Positions 32,550-41,617 are shown, numbered from the stretch's first letter. The stretch is 41,659 nucleotides of DNA from Myxococcales bacterium (GCA_016191785.1 JACPVJ010000011.1:1-41659); one strand, 5' to 3'. Notes: a model not told the origin generated them from the sequence alone. A program made the numbers and translations.

Positions 32550-33419
32550 TCACCGCTCGGTGATCACAGCTGCCGCCGCGATCAACACCAACGCCCCACC
32601 CAGCGCCGCCGCGGGCCGCAGGCGTTCGTCGAACACGGCGACGCCGACGATCACCGCCACCACGGGTTCGAGCAAGAGCAAGGTCGCAGCTCGGTTGGCC
32701 GGAGTGCGGGCGAGCCCGCGGATGAACAGCACCCCCGCGATCGCGCCGGGCCCGAGCCCCGCCAGGCCGATCAGAGCCCAGGCCCCGGGCGGAGCCGACA
32801 GCGACCCGCGGGAGACGAACGGCAGGATGGCGATCAGCGCCGTGGGCATGTGCCAGGCCAGGATCTCGGTGGGCGCGAAGTGGCGCCCGAGCCGCTTGGC
32901 CGCGAGCAACGAGCAGGCGAAGAACACCGCGCTGCCGGCCCCGAGCCACGCGCCGGCGCCCAAGACCGGACCGCCGGAGCGCCAGGGTTCGAGCAACACG
33001 ACCAGCCCGACGAGCGCCGAGCCCAGCGCCGCCCAGGCGCGCCGCCCGACGCGCTCTCCGACGATCATCGGGGCGCCCAGGGATACCAGCACCGGCGCCA
33101 GGTAGTGGGTCAGCACGGCCACGGCGAGCGTCGTCCGCTGCATGGCCCAGAAAAACAGCAACGCGTTGGCCGCGTCGAACACCCCCTGCAGGCCGAGCAG
33201 CGCCCACGCGGCAAGGGGCCGCCGCACCCCGGGGCGATCTCGAATCGCCAGCGGCGCGGTGGTGATCAGGATGACGCCGAAGACGACGAACACCTCGAGC
33301 GGCGCGTCGACACCGCCGCGGGCCTCGGCGGGCCTGAAGAACAGGCTCCAGGTGCCCCACGCCGCAGCCGCCGCGGCGATCATCGCCGCGCCCCGAGCGC
33401 TGCCCGAGCCGTCAGCCAC
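32550..33419 (-). CDS. EamA/DMT family transporter
   Basis: 289 residues with about ten hydrophobic segments and two EamA halves (AAAAAWGTWSLFFRPAEA first; SAVFFACSLLAAKRLGRHF second). It opens with a GTG that overlaps the stop of the APS-kinase-like gene by 8 bases, so it is the last gene of a three-gene overlapping set. Substrate unknown; coupling to two kinase-type enzymes suggests export or import of a phosphorylated or sulfate-related metabolite, which is inference only. It shares the family, but little detailed sequence, with the EamA protein at 22663-23604. Confidence 0.9.
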   Translation of the reverse strand: MADGSGSARGAAMIAAAAAAWGTWSLFFRPAEARGGVDAPLEVFVVFGVILITTAPLAIRDRPGVRRPLAAWALLGLQGVFDAANALLFFWAMQRTTLAVAVLTHYLAPVLVSLGAPMIVGERVGRRAWAALGSALVGLVVLLEPWRSGGPVLGAGAWLGAGSAVFFACSLLAAKRLGRHFAPTEILAWHMPTALIAILPFVSRGSLSAPPGAWALIGLAGLGPGAIAGVLFIRGLARTPANRAATLLLLEPVVAVIVGVAVFDERLRPAAALGGALVLIAAAAVITER

Positions 33420-33924
33420 GTCGCTCGACGACCGCCGCGAAGATCGCCTCGACCGCCGCCCCGTCGTGCCCCCCATGCGCGACCACGTCGGGAGCTTCGG
33501 GCACCTCGTACCCCACGTCCGCTCCGGGCACGCCGCCGGCGCGCCCCTCGTGGACTGCACGGTAGAGGCCCTTGGCGTCGCGCTGTTCGACCTCGGCCTG
33601 GGTCGCCTCGACGTACACCTCGACGAAGCTCGGTGCCGCAGCCCTCGCCCGGTCGCGGAACGCCTTCAGGTGCGCAGTGGCCGGCACTAGCACCACCAGG
33701 CCCTGCCGCGCGAGCAGCGCGGCGAGGTTGGCGAGGGTGGCGTAGTACTCGTCTCGCGATTTCGGGTCGTAGCCGTGGCGCGGGCAGAACGCATCACGGA
33801 CCTCGTCGCCGTCGAGCACGCAGGCGACGATCTGACCCTGCCCGAGCCGGGCCTGAAGCGCTCGCGCGAGGGTCGACTTGCCCGACGAGGGCTTGCCCGT
33901 GAGCCAAACCACCACGCCGCTCAC
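33412..33924 (-). CDS. Adenylylsulfate (APS) kinase-like protein
   Basis: 170 residues. P-loop GKPSSGKST at 10-18, then VLDGDEVRDAF, EVYVEAT, RDAKGLYR and GYEVPEAPDVV, which follow the CysC order. APS kinase makes PAPS from APS and ATP. Against a plain CysC: the GFSxxDRxxN helix is replaced by GYDPKSRDEYYAT, and no sulfate-assimilation gene is nearby. It may phosphorylate another substrate in partnership with the APH gene. GTG start overlapping the APH stop by 4 bases (GTGA). Confidence 0.85.
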   Translation of the reverse strand: MSGVVVWLTGKPSSGKSTLARALQARLGQGQIVACVLDGDEVRDAFCPRHGYDPKSRDEYYATLANLAALLARQGLVVLVPATAHLKAFRDRARAAAPSFVEVYVEATQAEVEQRDAKGLYRAVHEGRAGGVPGADVGYEVPEAPDVVAHGGHDGAAVEAIFAAVVERRG

Positions 33925-35033
33925 GCGAAGACCTCGTCGGCGAAGGCCGGGTCGAAGCGTTCGGCGGCGAGAGCGCGCTCGACCAACGAGAGAACGCGGT
34001 CCCGGGCCGCACCGTCCACCTGCGGGTACCAGACGGGATTGGCGACCACCAGGCCGCGCCAAGCCAAGAAGGGCGCGCAGACCTCGCAAAGCTCGAGATC
34101 GGCGCTGGCCTCGAGATACACGCGCCAGAAGCGGTGCCAGAGATCGCGGAACGCGGTGGCCCAGGTTCCGGGGTGCTCGACCGCGAAGAACACGAAGTTG
34201 ATGGCCATGCAGGTCACGTCGTCGGCCGGGTCGCCCGCACAGCCGCGGCTGGCGTCGAGCAGCGCGACCTCGCCCGCGTCGGAGATCACCACGTTGAACG
34301 GGTGGTAGTCGCCATGCGTCCGGCAGAGGCGCGCGGTTCGCGGCTTCAGCCGCCAGCGCCACGCGGTGAGGGAGCGCTCGAGGGCCATCAGGCGTTCGGG
34401 CGGCGCCCCGGGGACGTCCGGCGCGTACGCGTCGAGCAGGCCGAAGATCCCTTCGCCGCTCCCGACCAGATCGCGGATGGCGCGCTGGTAGACCCGCGGG
34501 TCGTCGAGCTTCTGCGAATGGATGGTGACCAGGTGGCGCGCGAGGGCTTCGGCGTGAGCGATCTCGTCGGCCGTGGCGACACCCCGTCGGGCGATGCGCC
34601 GGAGCTCGTCCGCGTAGAGGTGACCCTCGGCGAACGAGGTCACCAGGTAGAACTCACCCGCGTCGCGGAGCGAGATCAGCTCGCGGCCATTCTTGGCGAT
34701 CGCGCCGACGTCGAGCGCGCGGACGTGACCGGGGATCTGCTCGAAGCGGTCGAAAGAAAGGAGAAGCTCTGCGGCGCGGTCGGCGCGGCGGTCGTGCCCG
34801 AACTGGTCGGGTTGGGCCGTGTGGAACACCAGGGTGAGCTCGGCTCCGCTCGCCTCCCGGACGCGAAGCCGGAGCGGCACGCCGTAGCCCAGCCCCTTGG
34901 TCGTGGCCGGGTCGACGACCTCGGCGTCGTCGACGCCGAACGGCGCGGCCGACAGCAGGGTCGCCCCAGGCAGGATCCGGGACACGACCGCTTCGAGCGC
35001 CGGGATGACGCGGTGAGCCAGGGGCGTCTCCAC
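33921..35033 (-). CDS. Aminoglycoside phosphotransferase-fold kinase
   Basis: 370 residues. APH-type small-molecule kinase: catalytic HGDYHPFNV with H240 and D242, and metal-binding region LLDASRGCAGDPADDV. N-terminal part has FGVDDAEVVDPATTKG and ELTLVFHTAQPDQFGHDRRAD. The family phosphorylates hydroxyl groups on sugars, amino alcohols or antibiotics. In many bacteria an APH domain is joined to a P-loop kinase in one protein; here the two are separate but overlapping genes. GTG start, 7 bases after CTAGACT; a longer frame to 35237 has no such signal. Substrate unknown, resistance not implied. Confidence 0.88.
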   Translation of the reverse strand: METPLAHRVIPALEAVVSRILPGATLLSAAPFGVDDAEVVDPATTKGLGYGVPLRLRVREASGAELTLVFHTAQPDQFGHDRRADRAAELLLSFDRFEQIPGHVRALDVGAIAKNGRELISLRDAGEFYLVTSFAEGHLYADELRRIARRGVATADEIAHAEALARHLVTIHSQKLDDPRVYQRAIRDLVGSGEGIFGLLDAYAPDVPGAPPERLMALERSLTAWRWRLKPRTARLCRTHGDYHPFNVVISDAGEVALLDASRGCAGDPADDVTCMAINFVFFAVEHPGTWATAFRDLWHRFWRVYLEASADLELCEVCAPFLAWRGLVVANPVWYPQVDGAARDRVLSLVERALAAERFDPAFADEVFA

Positions 35034-35040
35034 GGCCCGG

Positions 35041-35047
35041 AGTCTAG
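35041..35047 (-). promoter_or_regulatory. -10-like CTAGACT before the APH operon
   Basis: CTAGACT ends 7 bases before the GTG at 35033 and supports that start over the longer frame. Confidence 0.45.
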
Positions 35048-35114
35048 TCGGAAAGGCCCGACCGCGGGCATTTCCTCCATGGTTCCGAGGGGGATGGGCC
35101 CGTGGTTGCGGGCC

Positions 35115-35174
35115 GGAATTGCGTCGCCGACCCTGCAAGCTCGGGCAACCGACCGCGTTTGAGAAAAAGCGGTC
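35115..35174 (+). promoter_or_regulatory. Upstream region of the ECF sigma operon
   Basis: GGAATT (35115-35120) resembles an ECF -35 element, though no convincing -10 is seen 16-17 bases on. An inverted repeat GACCGC-N12-GCGGTC (35151-35156 / 35169-35174) follows. Autoregulation by the ECF factor is plausible but not shown. Confidence 0.25.
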
Positions 35175-35221
35175 ACGAACCGCGCGCTGAGGGCCACATG
35201 GGATCGGACAAGGAGCTTTCG

Positions 35222-35803
35222 ATGGGTGTTGAGGCAAGGGCGAATCTGGACGGGGGCGGCCCCGTCCCCCACTCGGCCGAAGACCGAGCCATCGAGGAAG
35301 CGATCCGGCGCGGGGACCATCGGCTGGCGCTGTCGCTGTGCGCCCGGCACCACGGCACCGCGGTCGGCCGCCTGTGCATGGCCCTGGTCGGGTCGAACGC
35401 CGAGGCCGACGACCTGGTGCAAGAGACCCTCCTGGATGCGCACGCGGCGTTCGCCGAGTGGCGAGCCGATGGCTCGATGCGCGCTTGGCTGTTCGGGATC
35501 GCCCGGAAGAAGTGCGCGAGGCTGCTCGAGAAGACCGCCCGCCGCACGGCGCGCCTGCGGCTGGTGCACGACGCGGAACGGGACGGCAGCGCGGAGGACT
35601 TGATGCAGCTCCGCCAGCGCGCCGAGTCCGCCCGCACGGCGCTGTCGGGCATCAAGCCCAGCGAGCGCGAGGCCGTGGTCCTGCGCTACGCGAGCGAGCT
35701 CAGTTTTCGTGAAGTGGGGATCGCGTGCGGCATCGACGAAGCCGCCGCGCGCAAACGAGTTTCCCGGGCGCTCGCCCGGCTGCGTGAAGTGGTGAAGGAG
35801 TGA
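35222..35803 (+). CDS. ECF-type RNA polymerase sigma factor
   Basis: 193 residues. Region 2 (about 40-100) has EADDLVQETLLDAHAAF and MRAWLFGIARKKC; region 4 (about 140-190) has LSGIKPSEREAVVLRYASELSFREVG and the helix AAARKRVSRALARLR. AAGGAG (35210-35215) sits 6 bases before the chosen ATG; an ATG at 35198 with GAGGG is an alternative adding eight residues. The next gene starts 4 bases after its stop and encodes a zinc-finger anti-sigma domain, so the sigma factor is probably held at the membrane until the large partner senses its signal. Confidence 0.93.
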   Translation: MGVEARANLDGGGPVPHSAEDRAIEEAIRRGDHRLALSLCARHHGTAVGRLCMALVGSNAEADDLVQETLLDAHAAFAEWRADGSMRAWLFGIARKKCARLLEKTARRTARLRLVHDAERDGSAEDLMQLRQRAESARTALSGIKPSEREAVVLRYASELSFREVGIACGIDEAAARKRVSRALARLREVVKE

Positions 35804-35807
35804 CGCC

Positions 35808-38800
35808 ATGACTGACGAAAACGGAAAAGCAAGCTGCGCCGAAGTGGAAGAGCGCATGGCTGACATCCTGGACGGCTCGGCGCCGGACCACCTGTTCGAC
35901 CACGTGGCCGACTGCGATCGCTGCCGCGACGCGCGCTACGACGCCGAGAAGCAAATCGAGCTCGTGGCCGCCGCAGGCGTGGACTACGTCGCGCCGGCGG
36001 ATCTGGAGGACCGCCTGCTCGCGGCTCTGGACAAGGGCGGCGCCGCGCCCGCGACGGGTGCGCCGAGCGCGGAGCCCGTTGCCCCACCGACCAGCGGGAC
36101 TGCGCCCGTCGCAGCTCCCGCCCCGACGATGCCGGCGATCCAGCCTGCGGCGGAGGCCGCGGCCGCGACGACCGAGGCGATGCCGGCGACGCAGCCTGCG
36201 GCCGAAGGCGCGGTCGCGACCACCGAGGCGATGCCGGCGGGGGTGAGCCCCGCTCCGACCTCTGAGCCCACCGAGGCGATGCCTGCGCCGGCGAAGACCG
36301 AGCTCACCGAGACCCCGGCGATCGCTGCCGACCGCGTGGACGCGCGACCGCGAGTCGTGGCGCTGAAGCCGAAATCGAGCCCCGTCCTCTGGCTCGCCGT
36401 GGGTGGCATGGGCGCGGTGCTAGCGGCCGCGGCGGCCGCGGCCATCGTGATCAAGGCCCGCAGCACCGGTGGTCCGGCGGCCGACGTGGCTGCCGAAGGC
36501 TGGCACGGCACCGTGGCCAAGCTGGCCGGCAACGGGCTCTCGGTGTGCGCCCCCGACGGCGCGAGCTGCACCCAGGCCGCGGACAACGGCGCGGTGCCCA
36601 AGGGCTCGGTGCTGAAGACCGACGACCGCACGCGCGTCCGAGTGACGCTCGCCGACGGCACCGAGCTGTCTCTCGATCGCAACACGCGGCTCGCGCTCGG
36701 AAACGAGAAGGGCCGGCGCGCCAAGCTCGAGAGCGGCAGCCTGGTGGCCGACGTCGCCCACATCGAGGGCAAGACCGCGCGCATCGACCTGCCCAAGGGG
36801 CACGTCGAGGTGCTGGGCACCAAGTTCTCGCTGACTGCCGGCGACGACAGCGCCACGGTGGACGTGAGCCGCGGCACGGTGAAGCTGGCCGACACCGAGG
36901 GTCGCGAGGTCACGGTCCGCGCCGGGGAGCAGGGCCGGGCGTATGCCGGCACGGCCCCGTTCGTCGGCAACTCGAACACCCTGGGCGAGAACATCGCCTG
37001 GAGCGAGTCGGGCATTGCCGAGGACAATCACGAAGAGGTCGCGGTTCGGGGCCTGGGCGAGCTCAAGGCCAAGAAGCCCGGCGACAGCACCGAGCGGGAC
37101 AACGCCGTTTCGCTCACCTCGCACTCGGTGAAGGTGCGCATCGCCGGCGCGATGGCGCGCACCGAGATCGACGAGGTGTTCACCAACTCGACCGACGAGG
37201 TGCTGGAAGGCATCTATCGCTTCCCCGTGCCGCCGGACGCGAAGATCGAACGCCTGGCCCTCGAGGTCGATGGCAAGCTGGAAGAGGGCGCCTTCGTCGA
37301 TCGCGACCGCGCCGCGGCCATCTGGCGCGGAGCCATCGTCAACGCGGCGCCCCAGGTCCGTCAGCAGGTGCGCGAAGAGATCGTGTGGGTGCCCGGCCCC
37401 TGGCGCGATCCGGCTCTGCTCGAGTGGCAGCGCGGCGGGCGCTTCGAGCTGCGCATTTTCCCGATCCCCAAGCGCGGCTCGCGGCGCGTGATCTTGGCCT
37501 ACACCCAGACCATCAAGCCCACCGGCGGCGTGCGCCGCTACAGCTACCCGATGGCTCACGACCCCAGCGGCTCGACCCGCGTGGGGCGCTTCGACGTGGA
37601 CGTGCAGGTGCGCGGTCACGACGAGAGCTTCGGCGTGCGCCCCCACGGCTATCAGCTGGCCTCGGCCAAGAACGCCGGCGCCGATCAGCTGAGCCTGAAC
37701 GCCACGGGCTTCTCGCCCAGCGGCGATCTGACCGTCGAGTACGCGCTGCCGGAGCGCGACGCAGAGCTCACCGCCTGGGCTTACAAGCCCAGCGCCGACG
37801 AGGCGAGCCGGCTCGAGCAGAAGGCCAAGGTGCCCCCGCCCGCGACGAAGAAGACGGCGGGCAACACCGTCCTCGACGCCGCCCCCGAGCCTCCGCCCGT
37901 GGCCAAGCTGAGCAACGACGCGCCGTACGTGGCGGTGGCGCTGCGTCCGAAGCTGCCGCGGTCGCGCGAAGCCGTGCAGCGCACCTTCGCCATCGTGGTC
38001 GACAGCAGCCGTTCGATGTTCGGCGAGAGCTACAAGCGCGCCGTCAACGTGGCCAGCAAGCTGGTGCGCGAGCTCGACGAGGGCGACAGCTTCACGCTCC
38101 TGGCCTGCGACACGGACTGCCGCGTCCTGCCCGGCGGGCTGATGCGGCCCAGCCGCCAGAGCGCCACCGAGGCGCGCCGCTTCCTCGAGAGCGTCGTGCC
38201 CGAAGGGGCCAGCGACCCGACCATGGCGATTCGGCTGGCGCGCGGCGCGACCAGCGCCGCCACCAACAAAGATCTGCGCGTCGTCTTCATCGGTGACGGC
38301 ATGCCGACCACGGGCCAGATCCGCCCGGCCTACGTCACCCGCGCCATCGAAGACGCCATGCCCCCGGGCAGCGGCACGCTCACCACGGTCGCCATCGGCG
38401 CCGACTCGGACATCGACACGCTGGGCGCCATGGCCCGCGGCGGCGGCGGCGTGATGCTGCCGTTCGTTCCCGGCCAGACCACGGCCGAGGCGGTGTACGC
38501 CACGCTGTCGGCGACCTATGGCACCACGCTGCGTGACGTCACCGTCGAGCTGCCCGCCGGCTTGACCGAGGTCGCCCCGCGTCGGGTGGACACGATCGTC
38601 GCGGGTGGGGAGCAGATGCTGGTCGCCCGGATGGACAAGGGCGAAGTCGAAGGCAACGTGGTGGTGCGAGGCAAGCTCGGCAAAGAGGGCTTCGAGCAGC
38701 GCTACCCGGTGCGGGTCGTCGCCACCGAAGCCAAGGGCAACGCCTTCGTGCCGCGTCTGTTCGCCGCCACGCGCATCACCGATCTGGAGCGCGAGCCCAG

Positions 38801-40226
38801 CGCCGAAGCGAAGAAAGAGGCGATCCGCCTGTCGAGCGCGTTCGACGTGGCCAGCCGCTTCACCTCGCTGCTCGTGCTCGAGAGCGAAGCCATGTTCAAG
38901 GCCTTCGGTCTGGACAACACCCGCACCTCGCACCAGTGGACGGGTGAAGAGGCCGCCGCCGGCACGGTCGCCCAGGGCGCGAACGAGGTCGACGAGTCCG
39001 AGGGTGACGCCTTCGACAAGGACTCGGCCGCGCGCGGCCGCTCGGGCCCGGCGAAGATGAGCGCCAAGGCGATGGACTCCGAGGCTCCCGGTGGTGGTGG
39101 CTTCGGCCTGGGTGCCACCGGTGCCGCGCCGCCCGCCGCGAAGCCTGCGTCCCCGAGCATGGCAAGCGGTGAGCCGTTGCCATTCGCCGAAGAGAAGGCG
39201 AAGAAAGAGGACGCGCCGCGGGCCTCGCGCCGACCTCCGCCGATGGACCCGTGGACTCGCCCGCGCAACATGATCCCGATGCGGCGCATCTGGGAGCGCA
39301 AGGGCAGCGTGCTCGAAGGTCGCGTCCAGCCGAAGGCGGTCAGCCTGGGCAACATCGCCCAAGCCGAGCGCGACGTGCAGGCGAACCTCAACCACCGCGG
39401 CGCGCTGCGCAAGCTGTTCACGCTCTACGCCGTCGGCGGTGACGTGGACCAGGCGCGGACGCTGGCCGAGCGCTGGAGCGAGAAGGAACCGCTCGACGCC
39501 GACGCGCTCACGGCCCGTGCCGACATCGCCGCCCGCAACGGCGACCGCGAAGGGGCCATCCGGATCCTGGGCAGCGTGGTGGACGTACGGCCCGACGACA
39601 TCCCGTCGCAGAAGCGCCTGGCTAGGCTCCACCGCTGGGCGGGCCGCCCCGCCGTCGGCTGCCGTCACTCGCTGGCGCTGGCTCAGCTCCGCTCGGGCGA
39701 CGCCTCGCTCCTGGCCGAGGCCGTCAGCTGCGGTCGCCGCAACGGTGAAGGCCGCCTGGCTGACGACATCTTGCAAGCGGCCGAGGCCACCGTACGCAAG
39801 GCCGCCGAGGCGCAGCTCACCAAGTTCGACAACCTCAAGGACGATCTGTCGGGCGACCTCAAGCTGGAGGCCACCTGGCTCGGCGCCGACACCGACCTCG
39901 ACATCGCGCTGATCGATCCGGACGGGAACCGTGTGTCGTGGCTCGGCGCGCCGACCAAGGCAGTGATCAGCGCTCTGGACGTGACCAGCACGCAGCGCGA
40001 GAGCCTGGCCCTGCGCGGCGCGAAGCCCGGTGAGTACGTGATCGAGGTGGTGCGCGGTTCGGGCTCGACGCCGGTGCGTGGCGAGGTGATCGTCAACGTG
40101 GCCGGCGCCCGTCGAGTGGTTCCGTTCTTCTTGAACGGCACCCGCGAGACGGTCGGCATCGCAAAGATCGCCATGGAGAGCCGCCTGGTCCCGATGAGCG
40201 GGGGCTTCCGCGGAGGCTGGGAGTGA
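35808..40226 (+). CDS. Giant anti-sigma/FecR/VIT/VWA/DUF2135-like membrane protein
   Basis: 1472 residues. An N-terminal zinc-type anti-sigma segment (C10, then H32-x3-C36-x2-C39) is followed by an Ala/Pro/Thr linker with repeated TTEAMP units (about 85-190) and one membrane segment (WLAVGGMGAVLAAAAAAAIVI, about 193-217, given here in part). Outside: a FecR-like domain (about 285-380), VIT domain (about 430-570), VWA domain with MIDAS DSSRS near residue 731, a low-complexity Ala/Pro/Lys region (about 1050-1150), TPR-like repeats (about 1180-1300) and a DUF2135-like end (TDLDIALIDPDGN). The stretch therefore joins a cytoplasmic sigma clamp to an external adhesion-type sensor. AAGGAG lies 7 bases before the ATG. 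Confidence 0.9.
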   Translation: MTDENGKASCAEVEERMADILDGSAPDHLFDHVADCDRCRDARYDAEKQIELVAAAGVDYVAPADLEDRLLAALDKGGAAPATGAPSAEPVAPPTSGTAPVAAPAPTMPAIQPAAEAAAATTEAMPATQPAAEGAVATTEAMPAGVSPAPTSEPTEAMPAPAKTELTETPAIAADRVDARPRVVALKPKSSPVLWLAVGGMGAVLAAAAAAAIVIKARSTGGPAADVAAEGWHGTVAKLAGNGLSVCAPDGASCTQAADNGAVPKGSVLKTDDRTRVRVTLADGTELSLDRNTRLALGNEKGRRAKLESGSLVADVAHIEGKTARIDLPKGHVEVLGTKFSLTAGDDSATVDVSRGTVKLADTEGREVTVRAGEQGRAYAGTAPFVGNSNTLGENIAWSESGIAEDNHEEVAVRGLGELKAKKPGDSTERDNAVSLTSHSVKVRIAGAMARTEIDEVFTNSTDEVLEGIYRFPVPPDAKIERLALEVDGKLEEGAFVDRDRAAAIWRGAIVNAAPQVRQQVREEIVWVPGPWRDPALLEWQRGGRFELRIFPIPKRGSRRVILAYTQTIKPTGGVRRYSYPMAHDPSGSTRVGRFDVDVQVRGHDESFGVRPHGYQLASAKNAGADQLSLNATGFSPSGDLTVEYALPERDAELTAWAYKPSADEASRLEQKAKVPPPATKKTAGNTVLDAAPEPPPVAKLSNDAPYVAVALRPKLPRSREAVQRTFAIVVDSSRSMFGESYKRAVNVASKLVRELDEGDSFTLLACDTDCRVLPGGLMRPSRQSATEARRFLESVVPEGASDPTMAIRLARGATSAATNKDLRVVFIGDGMPTTGQIRPAYVTRAIEDAMPPGSGTLTTVAIGADSDIDTLGAMARGGGGVMLPFVPGQTTAEAVYATLSATYGTTLRDVTVELPAGLTEVAPRRVDTIVAGGEQMLVARMDKGEVEGNVVVRGKLGKEGFEQRYPVRVVATEAKGNAFVPRLFAATRITDLEREPSAEAKKEAIRLSSAFDVASRFTSLLVLESEAMFKAFGLDNTRTSHQWTGEEAAAGTVAQGANEVDESEGDAFDKDSAARGRSGPAKMSAKAMDSEAPGGGGFGLGATGAAPPAAKPASPSMASGEPLPFAEEKAKKEDAPRASRRPPPMDPWTRPRNMIPMRRIWERKGSVLEGRVQPKAVSLGNIAQAERDVQANLNHRGALRKLFTLYAVGGDVDQARTLAERWSEKEPLDADALTARADIAARNGDREGAIRILGSVVDVRPDDIPSQKRLARLHRWAGRPAVGCRHSLALAQLRSGDASLLAEAVSCGRRNGEGRLADDILQAAEATVRKAAEAQLTKFDNLKDDLSGDLKLEATWLGADTDLDIALIDPDGNRVSWLGAPTKAVISALDVTSTQRESLALRGAKPGEYVIEVVRGSGSTPVRGEVIVNVAGARRVVPFFLNGTRETVGIAKIAMESRLVPMSGGFRGGWE

Positions 40227-41617
40227 ACGTGATGAAGAGCAAGATCCTGATCGGCGTCGTGACCCTGGGCCTGGTGGCGGCGGCCTGCGCGGGCGGCCAC
40301 CGCGACTCGGAGTACGCGCGTGGTCCCCACGGGCCCGGCGGCGAGAACGTGATCGCCACCGGCGATCCCGAAGAGCCAGGCCCGGACGACCCCGAGTGGG
40401 GCATCGTGGGCGCCGCCGACCCCGACTACCCGTCGGTGGTGCAGAAGGTCGTGAACATGGTGAGCGACCAGCAGATCCGCGGCGCGGTCAGCCGCCGCGG
40501 GCTCGATCTGCTGAACGTGATGTGGGAGGACACCGGCCGCGCCGAGGGCTCGTCCCTCGGGCCCAACATCTCGGACCTGACCCTGCAGGTTCGCTACCGC
40601 GCGCCCGGTGGCGGCGAGACCACCGCGCTGATGCCGGTGATCCGCTTCCCCAACTTCACCGACCGCACCGGCGACGTGCCCGCCGACAAGTTCTTCGTGC
40701 GGGTCGGGAACCACAAGAACAAGAAGAAGCTCGACACGGTCCCGCTGACCGACGTGCTGCGCGATCTCAAGAAGTACGCCAGCAAGCCCTGGAGCATCCA
40801 GGGCAGCGGCAACATGCTCGCGGCGCGGGACACCCACTTCCTGGTCAGCGCGCAGGCGGTGTTCTTGCCGATCCCCAAGAAGGGCAAGGCCGAGTTCAAC
40901 CCTGCGCTGTTCAACTATCAGTCCGCCCCGGGCTCGCCGGCGGTCCTCACGCTGCTCGTCACGCGGCAGGGCACGAGCATGAAGGTGATCGAGAATCGGC
41001 CGGAAGAGTCCGCCTCGCAGGGCATCGGGCAAGAGCTGTACTTCAACAACGACGGCATGCGCTCAGCCTTCACTGCCGAACGGAAGAGTGACGTCGCCCA
41101 GCGCATCCAAGCCCAGGGCGGGCCCAAGACCCAGGACGACCGCTCGGCCCTGGCCCGCGGCGCCGACGTGCTGTTCCTGATCCAGATCCCGCTCAAGCAC
41201 CGGCACCGCGGCCGCCTGGGTGGCGCCATGGCCGATGCCGAGATGGCGCAGCCCTCCGCCGCCGCCGGCGGCGCCGCGCCCTCCAAGAAGGCCAGCGCCA
41301 TGCCGATGGAAGAGGCGAAGGACAAGAGCGACGTCGAGCAGGCGGTGCTCGGTCACGGCCGCGCCCGCGGCCCCTTCGAAGAGGGCGGCAACCTCCGGCT
41401 CGAGCGCGACCCCCAGTTCCCGATCCGGATCACGGTGCAGTTCTACAAGGCGACCAGCAACGGCGTGGCCGACGAGAAGGATCTCGACGCCATCGCCAAG
41501 AGCATCGGCAGCGTGTACGAGCACGCGGAGTTCGTGGGCTCGCTGGTGTTGCCCGAAGGCGACCGCCGCCGCCCCTCGACCTGGCAGCGCATCCCGAACG
41601 AGTGGTGGCCGTGGTGA
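40223..41617 (+). CDS. Lipoprotein partner of the anti-sigma operon
   Basis: 464 residues from the GTG at 40223, which overlaps the preceding stop by 4 bases (GTGA); an ATG at 40232 begins the signal peptide MKSKILIGVVTLGLVAAAC just inside and is equally possible. After the lipobox-like AAAC comes a Gly/Asp-rich spacer, then a domain with VVNMVSDQQIRGAVSRRGLD, RYRAPGGGETT, FPNFTDRTGD and IRITVQFYKATSNGV. A low-complexity Ala/Met/Lys stretch (about 330-375) interrupts it. I do not recognise a family. Its coupling suggests it works with the VIT/VWA protein at the envelope, perhaps as the partner that delivers a signal. Confidence 0.87.
   Translation: MNVMKSKILIGVVTLGLVAAACAGGHRDSEYARGPHGPGGENVIATGDPEEPGPDDPEWGIVGAADPDYPSVVQKVVNMVSDQQIRGAVSRRGLDLLNVMWEDTGRAEGSSLGPNISDLTLQVRYRAPGGGETTALMPVIRFPNFTDRTGDVPADKFFVRVGNHKNKKKLDTVPLTDVLRDLKKYASKPWSIQGSGNMLAARDTHFLVSAQAVFLPIPKKGKAEFNPALFNYQSAPGSPAVLTLLVTRQGTSMKVIENRPEESASQGIGQELYFNNDGMRSAFTAERKSDVAQRIQAQGGPKTQDDRSALARGADVLFLIQIPLKHRHRGRLGGAMADAEMAQPSAAAGGAAPSKKASAMPMEEAKDKSDVEQAVLGHGRARGPFEEGGNLRLERDPQFPIRITVQFYKATSNGVADEKDLDAIAKSIGSVYEHAEFVGSLVLPEGDRRRPSTWQRIPNEWWPW

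Noticed and set aside
33921..35033. APH gene as an antibiotic resistance determinant
   Set aside because: The APH fold is shared by many metabolic kinases and there are no mobile elements or resistance genes nearby.
36420..39776. 1118-codon minus-strand frame opposite the anti-sigma protein
   Set aside because: Antisense shadow of a gene with many clear domains.
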